Assembly (NCBI GenBank): GCA_945859605.1
Contig: OX243824.1
Coordinates: 21,016,285 to 21,080,284 of the forward strand
Length of the DNA: 64,000 nucleotides
DNA from: Lumbricus rubellus
Taxonomy: Eukaryota > Annelida > Clitellata > Crassiclitellata > Lumbricidae
Direction of reading: 5' to 3'
In this document: piece after piece, positions 22,601 to 32,700 of the stretch
Position numbering within the stretch: the first letter of the stretch is position 1
How the letters are laid out: each line of letters starts with the position of its first letter
Position numbers and translations under genes: made by a program
The notes under the pieces: model-generated
Database searches by the model: none
What the model was told of the DNA's origin: nothing
Seen by the model: the letters and a program-made list of their open reading frames with translations, nothing else

Positions 22601-24803
22601 GCAGCATTAAATAACGAATTGCTTACAATCACTATGGTAGACTCAAAGTCAACAGTATTCTTCAAGATTAATTTTGTCTACTGTTAGCATTGAAATGTAG
22701 CAAAATGCAACTAATATATTCAAATGTAACATACCGGTACTACAGTTTACAATAAGAAAAAATTAGTCAGACAAGCCAAATTAAATCAACCAAAGTTTTC
22801 AATTCATGATTAATCAATTAAGCAATAAATAAAATACAAAGTTCCAAAATAAATCTTTGAATAAAAAACAAAAACATGTTATATGATTTAAAAAAATATA
22901 TTTCTACTGACTCGATGGCAGAGAAGAGTTTTAACAGTTATGTTTTCTTTGTTGTTTTGTCCGAATTCTGGCCAGTACTTTGCAACTGGTTCATCGTAGT
23001 TCAACAAACCCCTAGAAAACATAAAAATAATATGTCAGCAATTGAGAGCATATCAATGGGACGCCACAAAATGCTTATATAAATACAGACAATCAATCAC
23101 ATAACCTTATATGGGGCCCCTCCAAGTTCTCTACTCAGAGGCGCTTCCAACTCAGGCCTGGTCGAAAAGAAAAGTCATGAGAAGACGATAGAAAGATCCA
23201 GCAGAGCCACAGGGAAGTGAGTGGAGAGCCGCAGAGAGGCTCCAATTTGCTTTCTGGTATTAGTCCAGTTTAGCCAATTGCCTGGAATTTTAAGATGAGG
23301 CTTGGTTTAAAAGCAGTTATCAGTTGATGCCTTGTCTTTTTTTGATAACAGAAGTCTGCAGACCATATTAAATTTGTGCGATAAGTTCAGAAACCATGTT
23401 GTTTCAAGAAGGCTATTATGACAAAATACAGACAAGTACAGACCTATCAAACAGACATCCAAAACATATTGCAGCAATCGCCTTCGTTGTAGAATACGCC
23501 AAAGATGTTGAATCTGCTTTTCTGTAGCGAAGTGTACTGTGATCTGCATAGCCACCCCAAAGATCAACAACCAAATTGCCTTTGTAGTACGCTGCAAATG
23601 CTGCACCTTTTTCCTGTCCATTTCTTACATTTTCCCTAAAACAGATCCAATTCAGAACCGGCTCATAAAAAACATATTTAGTAGTAGCAGCATGAGAACT
23701 CTAAATGTTCAAATGTATTAAAAAATTTAAATTTCACAAATACTAGATGTACGTCTAATTGACCTAGCAAGATAATGAAAGCCAGTGTAAAGGACTCTGA
23801 AAAAGAATGCAAATTAAACATTGGGCTTGAGAGGAAGTTCACCTGAAAACTTCGGCAACCTTTTCAAAGCCAAGCGATACAGATCCACCGTGGTTTACTC
23901 GCCACTTGCGACCTGAACGACGAAGCAGAAGAAACCGGAACACCACCATACACACCGATGTCAAGATCAGTGTACGAAGGCTAAAAACAGGCATAGAATT
24001 GTTGCAATGCAATCAAACTTACACATTATAACAGATACATACATACACGTCAAATGAAGCAAATGATGCAGGAGTAATGGAAGAGTGCCATAGAATCCAA
24101 GTCAGACATACGGTGATACAAATCCATGAATTCGTGGATCACTGTGCTAAACACTTGATGTCACTCAAGAACTTAAATAGTACATGGCCAATAAATACTT
24201 GTTGATTGGCTCAAGCCGTGTTCAAGTCTCTTCATAACTACAAGTTTTGTTTTAACTAGGCCTTGATTAAATTATATTGGGATTTGATAAGCTCCCAAAG
24301 GTTTTATCAGTCTCCGGCTGGCCTTCTAAAATCCTACTAAAACTTTTGATTTGCTGCCCCTTTGCTATCCATCGATAACATGTACCACATTGTACCGGTA
24401 CATCAACTGGGAGCATAGACACCACTGAAGCCAGCATCACATTATAACACGCCGTCGTCGTTATCACTATCACCATCCATCACCCCCACCACTACCACCA
24501 CCATCATGAGATTTGTAGAATTTTTAAGTAATTAGAAAGTAATAAAAAAATTATTTAAAAATACTGTGGTCAGACACCCCCCCCCCAACTCCTGGCAATT
24601 ATCACCTTGGTCATCACCACCTCGGTGGAAAAACGAGTTGTACCATCACCAAGGTACCCGAGAATAATCAGCTATATAACCTTACTTTGCTGAGGAAAAT
24701 AATAGCATAAATTGCCACAGGAATGCAGCGATGCCTACCTGACATAGTGGGAAAGCGGCGCAAAGAGCAGAACAAGACTCATGCCTTTTACATAGCTAGA
24801 CAT
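16478..24803 (-). CDS. beta-lactamase-domain serine hydrolase, copy 2 (complete, nine exons)
   Basis: Tandem paralogue of the 7704-14897 gene. Exons 24739-24803, 23843-23980, 23444-23635, 22912-23011, 22408-22513, 18707-18829, 17941-18134, 17131-17388 and 16478-16666 give 454 residues with no stop or frameshift. Every intron is at the same site and phase as in copy 1; only exon 7 is shorter, by two codons. The active site is S-T-T-K (Ser116/Lys119), with Tyr206 in [12 protein letters not shown] and HWGAGG at 399-404. Intron 5 is swollen to 3.6 kb by a 2.8-kb element and a SINE. An hAT-like element lies 142 bp upstream of its ATG and is absent from copy 1, so promoter control may have diverged. 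Most substitutions are conservative, suggesting both genes are under selection. Confidence 0.93.
17131..17388 (-). CDS. lactamase-like copy 2 exon 8
   Basis: 258 nt. [20 protein letters not shown] is identical to copy 1; the end ([11 protein letters not shown]) has diverged from QFTIKHDGQT. Confidence 0.92.
17445..17523 (+). mobile_element. TTAA-flanked MITE, copy 3
   Basis: TTAA at the left and CTAA (one change) at the right; ends TCTTTTACCCGTTT and ACGGGTAAAGGG. In intron 7 of lactamase copy 2 and absent from copy 1, so inserted after the duplication or lost from copy 1. Confidence 0.75.
17941..18134 (-). CDS. lactamase-like copy 2 exon 7
   Basis: 194 nt ending in NLFPPDLI before GTGAGT. 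The C-terminal third is hydrophobic ([12 protein letters not shown]), possibly a lid or membrane-contact segment, as in copy 1. Confidence 0.9.
18707..18829 (-). CDS. lactamase-like copy 2 exon 6
   Basis: 123 nt. [19 protein letters not shown] is closer to the family consensus than copy 1, having Ala and Phe where copy 1 has Pro and Leu. Confidence 0.92.
19680..20774 (+). mobile_element. hAT-like element, CAGGGCCGGCC family, nested
   Basis: 1,095 bp with ends CAGGGCCGGCCTTAGC and GCTAAGGCCGGCCCTG and a perfect CTTGAACA duplication (19672-19679, 20775-20782). A second end-like block (GACCGACCTTAGGCATAGG with GGGGCGCC) at about 20137-20200 suggests internal duplication. A further element (AGGCCGTAGTTAGG to CCTGGCTACGTCC, 20319-20610) may be nested in it. 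No intact transposase frame. Confidence 0.88.
20815..20962 (-). mobile_element. fragment with GGGGCGGATCCAGGG end
   Basis: In reverse it reads GGGGCGGATCCAGGG then CCAATCCGGCC, matching the fragment at 52206-52285. One end only. Confidence 0.5.
21750..21982 (+). mobile_element. tRNA-derived SINE, copy 2
   Basis: Full length with box-like GTGGTGTAGTTGG and GGTTCGAATCC at about 21808, then CACCGCGTAGGGACCTTGGG, a segment missing from the shorter copy at 3019. Tail GGGGCGCTATAACAAGTGC. Its first bases form the target site of the 18970-21749 element. Confidence 0.88.
22203..22231. repeat. CTAAT pentanucleotide repeat
   Basis: Five units of TCTAA in intron 5 of lactamase copy 2. Confidence 0.8.
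22408..22513 (-). CDS. lactamase-like copy 2 exon 5
   Basis: 106 nt encoding [18 protein letters not shown] and KQEPFWTP, ending at the same GTGGCN donor as copy 1. Confidence 0.9.
22912..23011 (-). CDS. lactamase-like copy 2 exon 4
   Basis: 100 nt encoding [17 protein letters not shown] and [12 protein letters not shown]; the donor is GTCAGT after CATCGA. Confidence 0.93.
23105..23270 (-). mobile_element. LINE/SINE 3'-tail repeat, intron 3 of lactamase copy 2
   Basis: GGGGCCCCTCCAAGTTCTC, then ACTCAGAGGCGCTTCC and GAAAAGAAAAGTCATG. Absent at the matching place in copy 1. Confidence 0.6.
23444..23635 (-). CDS. lactamase-like copy 2 exon 3 (SxxK)
   Basis: 192 nt. The catalytic tetrad reads S-T-T-K rather than S-S-T-K; the donor is GTCTGT. 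Confidence 0.94.
23843..23980 (-). CDS. lactamase-like copy 2 exon 2
   Basis: 138 nt. Anchor ([18 protein letters not shown]) then [19 protein letters not shown]. The TGACGTCA word of copy 1 has changed to TGACATCG here. Confidence 0.92.
24739..24803 (-). CDS. lactamase-like copy 2 exon 1
   Basis: Starts [17 protein letters not shown] with donor CAG/GTAGGC. It is 65 nt, as in copy 1. Confidence 0.88.
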
Positions 24804-24945
24804 AATTAGTTCTTTAACTAAGCGTTCAGAAATGCTAGATCTAAGAAATTATGTATCCAATCATCTTTGATAACGCTTGTCACTAGTTTAAGTTTCCTCT
24901 TTTTGAACTGTGTGTATAAATTTATGCTCGGAACCGGGATACACG
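24804..24945 (-). promoter_or_regulatory. proximal promoter region of lactamase copy 2, interrupted by an hAT element
   Basis: Matches the region upstream of copy 1 (14898-15060): both have AACTAAGCGTTCA near the ATG, then TTTTTGAACT. In copy 2 the shared TTGACCTGACCTA word resumes at about 26037, after the insertion at 24946-26022; in copy 1 it is at about 15035. Confidence 0.5.
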
Positions 24946-26022
24946 CAGTGATACCGCTCCAAAATTTAAGAAAAGCCAAGATGGGGTCTTAAAAAAAGCC
25001 AAGAAAAGCCAAGTTGATAAATTACGTGCTATATCACCTGTTTCATTTCAACAAAAGCTATTTTATCCGATAAATTGTGATGTTTTTGAAATTATGTATA
25101 ATTAATCCTGAAATTAATGTATGTAAAATTGTTAATAATTGGTTCCGTTCGCTGATTTTCTAACTACTAACAACATTTTGGAACATAGTGCGCTAGTTTT
25201 GAGAAATAAACGTCATCTTCACTTTAGTTGTTGTTTTCTTGAGTTCAGAAATGTTTTTGCGCTTTTGTGTGATTTTTGAGCTGACTTGTTTGCGTTTCTA
25301 AGAGTAATATCTATTGTTATTAATATGAGTATCTGTGATCAACTTACCACTTACCTTTAATATCAAGTTATTATTTGCGACCAGGCCGGTGAGATCACGT
25401 GGTTTCCGCTGAAGCATCTTGCGGCCTTTCTCGTAATCGTTAATCTCAGTTACTATTTTTAGCTCAACCAATCACAAAGTCATCATCCTTATTCTATTTT
25501 TAGTTCAACCAATCACAATGTCATCATCCTTATTCTATTTTTAGCTCAACCAGTTAATCTCAGTTACTATATTTAGCTCAACCAATCACAGCTCATGAAA
25601 TAAAACGCTCTTGTTCGTTATTCGGTTTGAACGTCACTGGGCAGCTCAACATAGGAAGCTCTGTCTAGTAATATATATGAGGTCGTTGTTTGCGACTTTG
25701 GGCGGAATCTCGCGAAATTGCGCGTGACGTCACAAATAACTAATATGCAGAGAGCAAACAGTTCAGAGAATAATAATAAGACGGGAAAATACTAGTCAAT
25801 AGATGGAGCCATAGTTATATTACTGCTGAGATTATTGTTATTGAGTGGATTATTGCTTAAATTATAGTTATTTAGTGGATTAATCCTAAGTTTATTGTTA
25901 TTTAGTGGGCTGAAAAAAAGCCAAGTAAAAAAGCCAAGGTCCTTTGAAAAAAAGCCAATATCCCAAGATACGATTGAAAAAGCCAAGATCTTGGGAAAAA
26001 AAGCCAAGGAGCGGTATCACTG
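24946..26022. mobile_element. hAT-like element (CAGTGATACCGCTCC ends) in the copy 2 promoter
   Basis: 1,077 bp with ends CAGTGATACCGCTCC and GGAGCGGTATCACTG, flanked by GATACACG twice (24938-24945, 26023-26030). Both ends carry direct runs of AAAAGCCAAG. The core is not repetitive except for about three tandem copies of a TTTTTAGCTCAACCAATCAC unit (25455-25595). It has several CCAAT boxes and a TGACGTCA at 25725-25732. No transposase frame. Confidence 0.92.
25455..25595. repeat. tandem CCAAT-containing unit inside the hAT element
   Basis: Units of about 40 bp: TTTTTAGCTCAACCAATCAC, then a GTCATCATCCTTATTC spacer, repeated with small changes. Confidence 0.8.
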
Positions 26023-26445
26023 GATACACGCCCAAATCTTGACCTGACCTAATAAAAAATAACCTAGCACGTGGGTGACGGGTAAAGAAAAACCAGGTTT
26101 GCTCGGATAAATAATTTTATGGCGTCGATTATGTTTATTTATTTATTAATTTTCTTCCTTAATACACTCTGTTCTGAACCAAACAAACATGAAGAGAAAT
26201 AATGTTAAAAATGTTAGTGATTCGGACGTTAATAATAATAATAATAGGGTTAATGTGCCAATCCATAATTATGGCCTTTCTGTGCTTATACCAAAATAAG
26301 CGCTTTATCGGATCATTTCTCTTTCAATCCTTACCTTAGGATAGATAGACCTTTTTAGGCCTAGTCCTTCCACAGGTTCTCAGATTATAATATTTTTAGT
26401 CTACTTTTTTTATTAGTCCTCCCTTCGAGACTAGGGCCTGTCTTA

Positions 26446-26906
26446 CAGCGTTGCCACCCTAAAAAATGAAAAACCCAAGTTGGAGGGTCGAAAAAACCCA
26501 AGAAAACCCACCAAGTTGCCTAAATTTTCGACAATTTTGACAATTTCCCGTCAAAAATCTGACGACTCTTTTTTTAGTCATTCGGACCAAAATAAATCTA
26601 TAAATCTTTCAATTTCCAGTCCGAAAATTCTGATGACCTTTTCTTTTTTTAGTTATCCAGCCCAAATCTTTCCAAATATCCACAATTTCCAGATTTTCTT
26701 AGTCGAAACAGAAAACTCAAGCAAAAAACCCAAGTTCTTCTCGAAAAAAACTTCATTTTCCTAAGTTCGAATCGAAAAAAACCAAGAGTTTGTGTCGAAA
26801 AAACCCAAGCAAAAAAACCCAAGTTCTTCCCGAAAAAACCCCATTTCCCAAGTTCGGATCGAAAAACGCAAGATCGTGTGAAAAAACCCAAGGAGTGGCA
26901 ACGCTG
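26446..26906 (-). mobile_element. hAT-like element of CAGCGTTGCCA family, copy 2
   Basis: 461 bp with ends CAGCGTTGCCACCC and GGAGTGGCAACGCTG and a perfect CTGTCTTA duplication (26438-26445, 26907-26914). AAAAAACCCAAG occurs many times in one direction, the complement of the word in the copy at 10541. Confidence 0.92.
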
Positions 26907-26914
26907 CTGTCTTA

Positions 26915-27641
26915 TGAGGAGCGTTCACCGTTCACTATAACGACGTATAATTATAGACCACCATGTATAGGCTAGGCCTATATACTATTTTCGTAGCTTA
27001 TTCTGTTATTCAAGCGTGTGATAATATGACGTTGATTGGATCCGTGCAGCTTATTCCGTTCGCGTAATTCCATAAACCTTTACGAACGCGGTTGTCGAGC
27101 GGAAGCGCAAATTAATTATCGGATCCCTATACAAACAAATCGCGCGTCAAATCATCGATGGACCGGATAGGCCTCCATTGTGAGCGCATTTTAGGCCTAT
27201 GAAGAATGGCCTAGTCATGTAATTAATTATGTTTCGACAAGCAAACAATACAACAGCAATCCCTAAGAATGCAATGATTAGAGAATCTATTCGGAATTAG
27301 ATACTAGGCTATAGGCCTATGCATGTAGACCTGTGTAGACATCACGCTATATTCTATAAAGTGCTTTATTCCGCTGAAGCCTGAAAATCGTCTTGGGCAT
27401 GAGAGAAAATCGTCTTGAAGAAGATTTTATAATAAATGTGATCGAAAGAACGCTTATCAGTTTATCCCTGCCGATCGAAAGATCCGATTCAGAACGTGGC
27501 CGATATAGGCCCCTACTTCCCTGCATATTTTCTAACCGTCCACTCGAGCTGCTGTCCACTCTGACCACCCACTCTGAAACAGAGAGATAGATTGTAGGCC
27601 TATGAAGCAGGGAATCTGACAGAAAACATATTATCGCCTGG

Positions 27642-27643
<2 letters not shown>
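26915..27643. other. intergenic between lactamase copy 2 and Slo1
   Basis: No gene recognised. Rich in TAGGCCTA words. Confidence 0.45.
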
Positions 27644-27727
<84 letters not shown>

Positions 27728-27780
27728 CCTCCCTCCCTCCCTCCCTCCCTCCCTCCCTCCCCTCCCTCCCTCCCCTCCCT

Positions 27781-27860
<80 letters not shown>
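27644..27860. repeat. CT/CCCT/CT compound microsatellite
   Basis: (CT)n to 27722, (CCCT)n to about 27789, (CT)n to 27860: 217 bases of pure pyrimidine on the plus strand. Confidence 0.97.
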
Positions 27861-27862
<2 letters not shown>

Positions 27863-27951
27863 GTGCGTGCAAATCCGCTCACGCATTCACTGCCAGCGGT
27901 GAGCTTTGGCCTCCATCCACCCGGTCTCCTTGGGCGTGTCTTGGCGCCGAT

Positions 27952-28102
<151 letters not shown>

Positions 28103-28136
28103 TGATATAGGCCTACTAACCAGTTTCGGTAGTCAC

Positions 28137-28138
<2 letters not shown>

Positions 28139-28177
<39 letters not shown>

Positions 28178-28192
28178 TGTGTGTGTTTGTGT
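28139..28192. repeat. GT microsatellite
   Basis: GT run with TTTG interruptions, 39 bases after the ACAG block. Confidence 0.95.
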
Positions 28193-28350
28193 ATCTGTCT
28201 GTGCGTCTGACTGTCGCCCTCTAAACTCAAGCGTCCGTCCGTCTGATCCTAACAAACTAACCACCCCACGACCATCGATGCATCCGTTCATTTGTCTCCT
28301 CCCGAGATTTACATACGTCAATAATTGATGTTATACGGTGGGTGGGGCCG

Positions 28351-28440
28351 CACCACCACCACCACCACCACCACCACCACCACCACCAACACCACCACCA
28401 GCAGCAGCAGCAGCGATGGCAAAGAAGAAGAAGAAGAAGG
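28351..28440. repeat. CAC/GCA/GAA triplet cluster
   Basis: Sixteen CAC, then GCA, then GAA triplets, directly adjoining one another. Confidence 0.93.
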
Positions 28441-28539
28441 CGACGAACGTGCAGCCCATGATGATGATGATGATAGGCCGATGCTATAGGCCCTACGCAT
28501 CTACAACGGCGGCCGCCCAAGTATTAGGCCTATACACAC

Positions 28540-29000
28540 ACAGGTGATGATGCTACACGTTGAGCCACCGGCCACCCGACCGACCGAACGACCAGCGGGC
28601 GCGGCGGCGTCTGCTCGCGCCTCCAAAGGAGATCGCGCCCTGCCCGGCCCTGCCCTGCGCGGCCGCTGTGTGATCAGGCTTTCGTCCCTGTGCGTCCATC
28701 CATCTATCCATCCGTCGTCCGTCCGTACGCTCATTCGTCAACAGATGGATTGTGAAGCGAACGAACGAGTGGGTTAAGCATCCGCCAACCTTTCGCGAGG
28801 GTTACGACCGCGACCGACCAACCGACCATGCGTCGTTGTTGATTTACTTTGCGCGTTCTATTTTACGTCGCATTTGCTTAGGATTTATCTTAAAGTCGGA
28901 GTGTTGCTGGTCCGTGTGTCGGATTCGAACTGGAATCAGGGATGCCTCTGTCTTATTGAGTCGCGTGGAATAGAGTTTGTTATCGAAAGCATAAACGTTA
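28540..29000 (+). promoter_or_regulatory. CpG-rich stretch upstream of Slo1, candidate promoter/5' UTR
   Basis: This stretch is much richer in GC and CpG than its surroundings (GCGGGCGCGGCGGCG, GCGCGGCCGC, CGACCGACCAACCGACC) and lies 370-830 bases before the Slo1 ATG. No TATA box is obvious. The promoter role is inferred from position and composition only. Confidence 0.35.
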
Positions 29001-29049
29001 GGCTATAGGCCTAATCATTTCTTAAGATAAGAACCGGAACGCCTTTGGA

Positions 29050-29160
29050 CTACTCTTGCGGACAGCCCTTTTGACGCAACGCAGCGCTCGTTAATAAGCT
29101 GGTGCCCCGCGCTTGGCTTTCGAGGAGTAGCGCTTTATGAGTTTGGAGATTACGATTAGC
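29050..29160 (+). repeat. interspersed repeat shared with 5450-5590, just before Slo1
   Basis: GCGGACAGCCCTTTTGACGC and CGCAGCGCTCGTTAATAAGC align with the copy after PKD2. It lies 210 bases upstream of the Slo1 ATG, so it may be in the leader or promoter. Confidence 0.6.
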
Positions 29161-29300
29161 CTACGAACATAATAATTATAATACGGGCGATTTGTATGTG
29201 CGTTAATTATTGTTATCCCTGTGTTACCATGTGGCGGTTTGGGCTTGATTGAACCGGCGTTTTGTGCGAGTTATCATCATCTGCTGACGGAGATGACATC

Positions 29301-29321
29301 ATGGCGAACGTGATAAATTAA
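29301..29321 (+). promoter_or_regulatory. possible upstream ORF in the Slo1 leader
   Basis: An ATG at 29301 opens six codons (MANVIN) and stops with TAA at 29319-29321, in the same frame as the Slo1 ATG 46 bases further on. If it lies in the mRNA it could damp translation of Slo1. Transcription start is not known. Confidence 0.35.
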
Positions 29322-29366
29322 AGCGTGGTAAATTTAAAGGGCTTTAAAGTCAATTCACCTGGAAAG

Positions 29367-29747
29367 ATGAAGCCGTCGCATCCATCTCCAATACCACCGA
29401 AGGTAGGGGTAAACGCATCTTCGGTGAAAGACGGTTGTCTGGCCGATCGACACTGGCACGCGTTCCTATGTTCCAGTATCATAACATTCTTGGTCGGTCT
29501 GCTCCTCGTCCTACTCTGGCGGATCATCGCGTGGGCCTTCTGCCAGAATTACGTAACCAAGTCGCGAAGGAAGTCCTCGTCGGGAGGCGGTGGTGGAGTA
29601 GCGGTGTCGACCGGCCACGCGAAGGCCTTGGGGGACCATCGGGGCGGCGTGAGAGGGCCGACGGATGCGAATATCGGATGGATGACGGAGGCGAAGGACT
29701 GGGCTGGAGAGCTGATTTCAGGACAGACGACTACGGGAAGGATACTG
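29367..29747 (+). CDS. Slo1: Slo1 exon 1 (S0, linker)
   Basis: 127 codons from ATG at 29367 to CTG before GTACGA. It includes the S0 helix ([18 protein letters not shown]), a basic and Gly-rich linker, and [13 protein letters not shown], which matches vertebrate GWMTSVKDWAG. The linker is GC-rich with many CpGs. Confidence 0.93.
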
Positions 29748-32700
29748 GTACGAATCGTATATGTAATATCATATGCGTACATTTAGTAGGATTGTATGAG
29801 CACTTGTTGTAGCGCACCTTCAAGATTTATATTCAGGTGCTCCCGACTGCTCTGAGGTGCTCCCGAGTCCCGACTACAACACGGACACTGAATCGGAGTG
29901 TCACATTGTAGCGCATGAGCAATTGCGAGTGAGGGATTTGCTCAGGGACCACGTGGTGGTTTGGGGTGGATTTTAACTGCAACCTTCGAGGTTCAAGGCA
30001 CTGTACATATCCCTACACCACCTCACCCACTATTAGTTTGTGTTGTATGTTTAACTGCAGAATTGCTTGTGTTAAGGTTGACACCAAGACCAAGTGTATG
30101 ACCAGAATACAGACACTGCCATTATGAACTTATCCACATATTTAGGCCAAGCAATAATTTTCTAAGCGGCACATGATGAAAAATTCTATTAGAGAGACAA
30201 AAACAGTAGCCAAGCAAACAGCAAGCCCGCAGCAGGTTATTAAATTCGGAACACTGCAATGTGTGCTAAGGCAAACCCAGTGGCTAAAGTGGTTTGAATT
30301 ACCATTGGGAATGCTGAATGGTTGAACAGTGGAAACGCCCTTGGAAGAATTTTTGTTGGAAGACATTTTTCCCATGCATTCCCACATGTTCCCACATGTT
30401 CCCAACCATTTTAAAGTTTAAACCCTGGGAAAATCTATTGGGCGGTTTCAAATTATGTACAGTGCAGTTTATGTACATAACTAAGCAGCACATACAAGGC
30501 CACCACGGGGGGGGGGGGTGGGGGAGGGGCAAATTTTAGGAGCAGATCAGCCCTAAGTACATAGGACACAGCTGGTTGGTTCAGCACTTGGCTTGTAACA
30601 CAGAATGTGATTTTTCCATCTATAGAGACCTTTAGCAGTTGCATAGGCTAATGCAATTAATACATGCAAGGCGTATTTAGGTTTATTAGGTTTCAAACCC
30701 CCTAGTAAATACCAAAAATTTTCAAAAGTCATCTGCACTCTTCATCCATTGGTGCATTCTGATAGATAATCTATAGCTGTCTATAGGCACAAGTTTTTCA
30801 ACTTTAGAAGGGCCATATCGAATGTCAATGACTGTGCTTGCAAGTAGCTGTTGACAGTTCTACTCTTCTGAAGTTTGAGACCAACAGTATTTTGCAAGGG
30901 AGTCTTTTTCTTCAGGTTAAGGCCAGAAATTGTTTTGGAGATTTGGGTTTGTGTGCCTTGTAGTTTCAGGGTGCAAACCTATAGTGTAAATGACAACAGA
31001 TTGTAACTTCCTATGTGCAGGCCGCTCTTCAATCACATTAAACCATTTCGCCTAGGTCCATATATATATGGCCAGTGCTTCATGTTGCTTACTTTCTTTT
31101 AGACAATTGCTCATGGTATTAGTGCTGATGAAGGAACACTACTTCAACTTTTGCTGTTCATTTATAAACCTTTGTAAAAGCAAGAGTCCATTAATTTTGT
31201 GTAAATGTGTCTTTGTTGCCATAATTATTTATGCATTGCCCAAGAAAGCTACGTCATCTAATCCAGCTTATTCAAAATGTTCTTAGTCAAAACAAAACCA
31301 GTAGACATATTCTGACAGAATTGAATTCAGGCCTAGATCCAAAGGTCTGTCACATATACAGTTGGATGGCTACAGTGGATGATGACTTGTGTACAATTGG
31401 GACAGCAGCTGGAGGTAACAACGGAGGGGGAATCAGTATATTATTCCTGAGAGAATTGAATTGAAAATGTGCATGGAGACAGGAAGAGGCAAAATAGTGA
31501 GTTTGTGTGAAGTTTGTGGGATGGATCAAATGACTGGTGGAATAATGGGATTGTTATTCTCATGGGTAACGGGGTGGGGGGAGGGAGCGGGAATTATCGG
31601 TATATTATTTCTGAGAGAATTGAATTGAAAATGTGCATGGAGACAGGAAGAGGCAAAATAGTGAGTTTGTGTGAAGTTTGTGGGATGGATCAAATGACTG
31701 GTGGGATAATGGGATTGTTATTCTCATGGGACTGGGTGGAATTGGTATTTTGTGCTCCTATTAAGTGCTCCCAGTGGGCTGTTTGTCATGCAAGAAACAG
31801 GTCTAACTTGGACTGGACACTTCTGTGACTGATTGCTTTCAATGGTCTGTTTACCAGCCACAGTACCATACCACATTTAGTATATTACAGATATACTATA
31901 TTGTAATTGTAATCGAACATTTATATAGCGCCACTTCAAGAGAACTCCTCAGAGGCGCTCCCGACCTGACACCAAACCAAATTCAAAGAGAATGGTTTTC
32001 AAACGCTTGCGGAAAAGGGGCAATGAAAGACAAAGAAGTTCATTATGGAGACTAATCTATATATAGGTAACTTATTCCAGAAAGACGGACCGACCATATA
32101 GCAAAACTGATGTGACCACATTACCATTAGTAATTGCATCAACTTTTACCCAATGATAGAGTGAAGGCAGCTTTAAACCTTCTCACCCTTCTCTCCATTA
32201 GATTACCTTACTACATTTTTGCAATGCTTGCAATTACAATCGCAATGCCGCTTAATTGCGTTATTGCAATGGGCAGTAGTTGACATGTTCAAAGCAGAAA
32301 TCCAAGTCAGCAGCCGCATAGGACCGTTTATACGCGAAGAAAGAAAATGGTGAGCAAATACAAGAATTTTTATGGTGCACTGGAGTTGAATCGTCCGCAG
32401 AACGTGGACTAGATTTATGAGTCGACGGCAGATGACAGGACTGCAGCCGCCGACGATGAGATGCATTGCTTCCCAGTACCATGCCAGTACCAATTGAGCA
32501 GTTCAAGGGTTAACAGGGTTGTACAAGGGTTAACAGAATGATCGAGTAGCAGTACTTACGGAGCAGTCAGTGCAAGGGAGAACGTTGAAGAAGAAGGAGG
32601 AGGATGACGAGGATGAGGACGAGGATGAGGACGAGGAGGAGGAGGAGGAAGATGAAGAAGATGGCTTTTTAGATGTGGCTGCCTTTACGTCTGTACCTTT

